From Desulfobulbaceae bacterium (lineage in GTDB: Bacteria; Desulfobacterota; Desulfobulbia; Desulfobulbales; Desulfobulbaceae): a DNA stretch of 14,997 nt. The notes beneath the pieces are model-generated. The model was not told the DNA's origin. It did not search any database and worked only from the letters and a program-made list of their open reading frames with translations. Positions within the stretch are counted from its first letter, which is position 1; the number at the start of each line of letters is the position of its first letter. Made by a program: the position numbers and the translations under genes. The stretch spans positions 1 through 14,997 of the forward strand of contig DAOVTM010000037.1 of the NCBI GenBank assembly GCA_030633145.1, read 5' to 3'. This document shows positions 13,553 through 14,997 of the stretch, piece by piece.

Positions 13553-14563
13553 TTATAAAAAACCATCGCCTGGAGCCGGACCACAGCCGGGGCCGACAGT
13601 ATAGCGGAGGTATTTAAGGGTGTAGTCATTCTGCTCCCGCAGCAGTTTGAGAAAGTCACGCTGGGAAAAAGCAGCTTCTCCCTGAAGGGGCTTGTGCCAT
13701 GCCACCGGAATTTTGGAAAAATCCATTCGATTTTTTCCTGCTACCACAACAATAGACTCCCTGGACTGGTAGTCTTCTTCTCCCATGACACGCAGTTTGA
13801 ATTTTTTGCCTCCACGGGGTGGGAAGACAAACTCATCCGACACCATGGAACGTTCTTTTTCAATCTTCTTATTCGGATACAAACGAGACACGGTTCCATC
13901 CCAACCAATGGAAAACAGATACAGCCATGTTCCGAGCTGGGCATTGACCGTCACCTCCAGGGACGATGTATTGGGATAACACCCTGAATCCCGATCCAGT
14001 ACCGCAAAGATGGAAACCCCTTTTTGCTTCGCATCAACCGGGTCGGTACTGACAGTTTGCGCAGCAAGTCGTTCCCAGCCCGGCTGCATGGGCATCTTTT
14101 CTTCACATCGTCCCAGAATACGGTTTCCGTTTTCCACCACCTTAACGCTCAACTGTACTGTTTCTTTTCCCTTTTTGGCCCGTGGCAGATGATAACTGCC
14201 AAGTACAACGACCTCTGCCTGAAGTGAATTCCAGTCCAGTCCAGAGCCGTCAAACATGCCAGCGTCATCAGCAATGATACCGATTTCCTGGCGGGGAGTC
14301 ACATGGAGACCAAGTGCGGCAAGATCGCCTTCAACCCTGGAGCGCATGAGGTTTCCGAACCGGGTAAGATCGTTATACTCCTGTTCACGAATATCAAGGA
14401 CTGCGACCTTTTTTGTATCAGGTATCCGGGAAAAAACCTCTCTACAGTCATTATCAGGGGATTCTGCACGCGCCTGAGAATTATCAAACACACTGAAGAC
14501 TGCAAAGATCAATAATGCACCTGCTATTATACTGCAACCCGTCGTTCTTCTAAATATTTTCAT
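13553..14563 (-). CDS. Exported FlgO/CsgG-like protein with DUF4384-like domain
   Basis: This 336-residue protein starts at ATG 14563, 6 nt after GGAG; TTG 14578 and ATG 14575 lie on or before that site. The signal peptide is cleaved after A-R-A33. Residues about 50-160 resemble the CsgG/FlgO-type fold (KKVAVLDIREQE, LMRSRVEGDLAALGLHV, AEVVVLGSYHLP, VQLSVKVVENGNRILGR). Residues about 200-278 resemble DUF4384 (LEVTVNAQLGTWLYLFSIG, DGTVSRLYPNKK, FVFPPRGGKKFKLRVMGEE, ESIVVVAG), a domain common in envelope- and surface-associated proteins. The C-terminus is PAPGDGFL, similar to but not the same as the GF(D/E) tails. It is transcribed away from the family gene at 14811. Function unknown; a surface or outer-membrane assembly role is plausible. 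Confidence 0.78.
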   Translation of the reverse strand: MKIFRRTTGCSIIAGALLIFAVFSVFDNSQARAESPDNDCREVFSRIPDTKKVAVLDIREQEYNDLTRFGNLMRSRVEGDLAALGLHVTPRQEIGIIADDAGMFDGSGLDWNSLQAEVVVLGSYHLPRAKKGKETVQLSVKVVENGNRILGRCEEKMPMQPGWERLAAQTVSTDPVDAKQKGVSIFAVLDRDSGCYPNTSSLEVTVNAQLGTWLYLFSIGWDGTVSRLYPNKKIEKERSMVSDEFVFPPRGGKKFKLRVMGEEDYQSRESIVVVAGKNRMDFSKIPVAWHKPLQGEAAFSQRDFLKLLREQNDYTLKYLRYTVGPGCGPAPGDGFL

Positions 14564-14711
14564 CACGTTCTCCATCAATTATTTTTTATCTGAACGGCCT
14601 TGAACCTTGTTCCATGTAATAATAAGATGACACATGAAAACGTCCCTTTCCGACAACAGTGCGTTTTATATGTATTTGTCATCAAAAACTGTTATTCCTC
14701 TATCAGTCCAC

Positions 14712-14740
14712 TTGACCGCTCTGCCCTTTAGCTGTACTCT
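14712..14740 (+). promoter_or_regulatory. Weak candidate promoter for the plus-strand family gene
   Basis: TTGACC (14712-14717) and TACTCT (14735-14740) are 17 bp apart. The -35 box is good and the -10 box poor. It lies about 70 bp before the start at 14811. Confidence 0.25.
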
Positions 14741-14750
14741 TTACTCTTAT

Positions 14751-14782
14751 CTATAACAGACTGATTGATCTATAGCAGACTG
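14751..14782. promoter_or_regulatory. Two 13-bp direct repeats in the divergent promoter region
   Basis: CTATAACAGACTG (14751-14763) and CTATAGCAGACTG (14770-14782) differ at one base and are 19 bp apart, start to start. They lie in the 247-bp gap between the divergent genes at 14563 and 14811, so they may be operator half-sites acting on either gene. Confidence 0.6.
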
Positions 14783-14810
14783 TAATTATTCCTCCAACAA
14801 TGATACGAAA

Positions 14811-14997
14811 ATGCCCCTCTCTTTTCTAGTGCGCCTCCTGTATCTGGTTTTTTTCTCTCTCATACTCACACCCTTCATATTCATATTGGGCAGCCAGGTA
14901 CAAGCCTATGCCCAGGATGGCCCCATCCGAATAGTGGTGTTGCCATGTTACACGTCTGAGTCGGCTAATATTGACAAACGGATTGCCGCCCATTACC
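14811..14997 (+). CDS. Two-domain envelope family protein, N-terminal part (runs off the window)
   Basis: The plus strand from ATG 14811 reads through to the window end (62 codons). A long hydrophobic signal peptide (about residues 6-29, then Q-A-Y-A) is followed by QDGPIRIVVLPCYTSES and, later, AAHY. This matches the start of the mature proteins at 9838 (GPSRIVVVPYYTESG) and 11548 (GPIRIAVVPYYTEEG), so it is a further paralogue, transcribed in the opposite direction. The ribosome site is weak, and a start at the in-frame GTG 14829 is possible. A Cys replaces the first Tyr of the PYYT motif. It shows that the locus extends beyond the window. Confidence 0.75.
   Translation, partial: MPLSFLVRLLYLVFFSLILTPFIFILGSQVQAYAQDGPIRIVVLPCYTSESANIDKRIAAHY

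Overview
The window looks like bacterial chromosome of moderate GC from an anaerobic, Sec-using lineage. A single-chain pyruvate:ferredoxin oxidoreductase, a selenocysteine codon in a C-GCAxxG-C-C protein, and lipoprotein-rich Gram-negative envelope genes fit Desulfobacterota, for example Desulfobulbales and their cable-bacteria relatives. That placement is inference from gene content; there is no rRNA or other marker here.

Positions 1-5392 are ordinary metabolic and accessory genes. They are the N-terminal part of a PFOR (minus), an AcuB-like CBS/ACT protein (minus), a PabB-PabC fusion for p-aminobenzoate synthesis (plus), a YchJ-type SEC-C protein coupled to it through a 9-bp tandem repeat, a convergent selenoprotein gene interrupted by an in-frame TGA, and an exported single-Cache protein. 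Position 5542 starts a palindromic REP-like element that marks the border with the next region.

Positions 5678-14563 hold ten genes all on the minus strand, which I read as one functional locus. The downstream end is a compact operon: a Gln/Lys-rich lipoprotein, a FliA/SigB-type sigma factor, a small soluble protein with a zinc anti-sigma H-x3-C-x2-C motif, and a membrane-anchored Lon-like (S16) protease domain that has the Ser-Lys dyad but no ATPase. The upstream end encodes exported proteins: two secreted proteins and one lipoprotein sharing a two-domain architecture, a stand-alone copy of their C-terminal domain, a small Cys-rich lipoprotein, and a FlgO/CsgG-like plus DUF4384-like protein. 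At 14811 a further member of the two-domain family begins on the plus strand and leaves the window, so the locus continues.

Two C-terminal signatures tie the locus together. Four proteins, including the membrane protease, end in G-F-D or G-F-E. Two small lipoproteins carry D-D-L-N at their ends. My working model is an envelope system in which a dedicated sigma factor is controlled by a zinc anti-sigma-like protein and a membrane Lon-like protease, and drives a set of periplasmic or outer-membrane proteins marked by a common tail. The motifs and paralogy are visible in the sequence; the regulatory circuit and the role of the tail are inference. Short direct repeats (3 x 14 bp at 8603-8644, 2 x 13 bp at 14751-14782) lie in the presumed control regions.
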